A stretch of 32,653 nucleotides of DNA, taken from positions 1 to 32,653 of the forward strand of contig CACEHH010000010.1 of NCBI GenBank assembly GCA_902559345.1, read 5' to 3'. Source of the stretch: an uncultured SAR86 cluster bacterium. GTDB taxonomy: Bacteria > Pseudomonadota > Gammaproteobacteria > Magnimaribacterales > D2472. Each line of letters starts with the position of its first letter. Within the stretch, counting starts at the first letter, position 1. Positions 32,523 to 32,653 of the stretch are shown here, one piece after another. Both the position numbers and the translations under genes were made by a program. The notes below the pieces were generated by a model, which worked only from the letters and a program-made list of their open reading frames with translations, ran no database searches and was not told the DNA's origin.

Positions 32523-32653
32523 ATGGATAAAAAAATAATTTTTTTCATAATGCTGTTTCTATTAGTTGCTTGTGGTCCAGCACCAATTAATCCACTTTCA
32601 CTTTCTCTAATTTCTGAAGAGGGAGTAGAGGTAAATCGCCCAAATAAACAACT
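32523..32653 (+). CDS. predicted lipoprotein, truncated by window end
   Basis: Open frame of 43 codons running off the window. It starts MDKKIIFFIMLFLLVACGPA: a basic start, hydrophobic core and lipobox LVAC (Cys17), typical of a bacterial lipoprotein. The mature start is PAPINPLSLSLISEEG. No function can be assigned from this fragment. It is divergent from the XRE/membrane module. Confidence 0.7.
   Translation, partial: MDKKIIFFIMLFLLVACGPAPINPLSLSLISEEGVEVNRPNKQ

Overview
This AT-rich window is a chromosomal origin neighbourhood of a gammaproteobacterium with small intergenic gaps. It encodes proteins of ordinary bacterial type with the standard genetic code (TGA is used as a stop). AtpD and AtpE read as close relatives of the enterobacterial and pseudomonad proteins, and gene order on both arms follows, as far as I recall it, the Pseudomonas aeruginosa dnaA region. 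The low GC, tight packing and frequent TTG/GTG starts suggest a streamlined marine lineage such as SAR86; that assignment is inference.

Left arm (1-11964). A 3' part of fmt, then trkA-trkH (potassium uptake), run on +. An LpxL/HtrB-family acyltransferase lies convergent to them on -. Next comes a + pair of a single-chain glycyl-tRNA synthetase and a PlsC-type acyltransferase. The replication block gyrB, recF, dnaN, dnaA is on -, transcribed away from the dnaA/rpmH gap as dnaA-dnaN-recF-gyrB. A parS palindrome lies in the recF 3' end, just upstream of gyrB.

Right arm (12144-30298), all on +. rpmH, rnpA, an unrecognised lipoprotein where yidD usually sits, yidC, mnmE, mnmG, rsmG, parA, parB, then a complete F1Fo ATP synthase operon (atpI-B-E-F-H-A-G-D-C) and glmU-glmS for UDP-GlcNAc synthesis. 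The dnaA/rpmH gap holds a perfect DnaA box; the mnmE/mnmG gap holds a palindrome and two near-matches to the DnaA box.

Accessory end (30299-32653). Three short unrecognised + genes whose boundaries carry repeated AACAGT/ACTGTT cores, one of them bracketed by an exact 17-bp inverted repeat. Then a - strand module of two small membrane proteins plus an XRE regulator, and the start of another lipoprotein.

Main points for a second look: a sharp strand-composition reversal inside mnmG (G/T-rich + strand from about 12.45 to 16.33 kb, A/C-rich from there to about 20.1 kb), with a polarity opposite to that of a bidirectional origin at that spot; a single-chain GlyRS at the position where relatives carry glyQ-glyS; a GyrB lacking the large insert typical of gammaproteobacteria; parS embedded in recF; loss of yidD and rsmB from their usual places; and the repeat-bounded genes downstream of glmS. 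I did not see a clearly new defence or mobile system.
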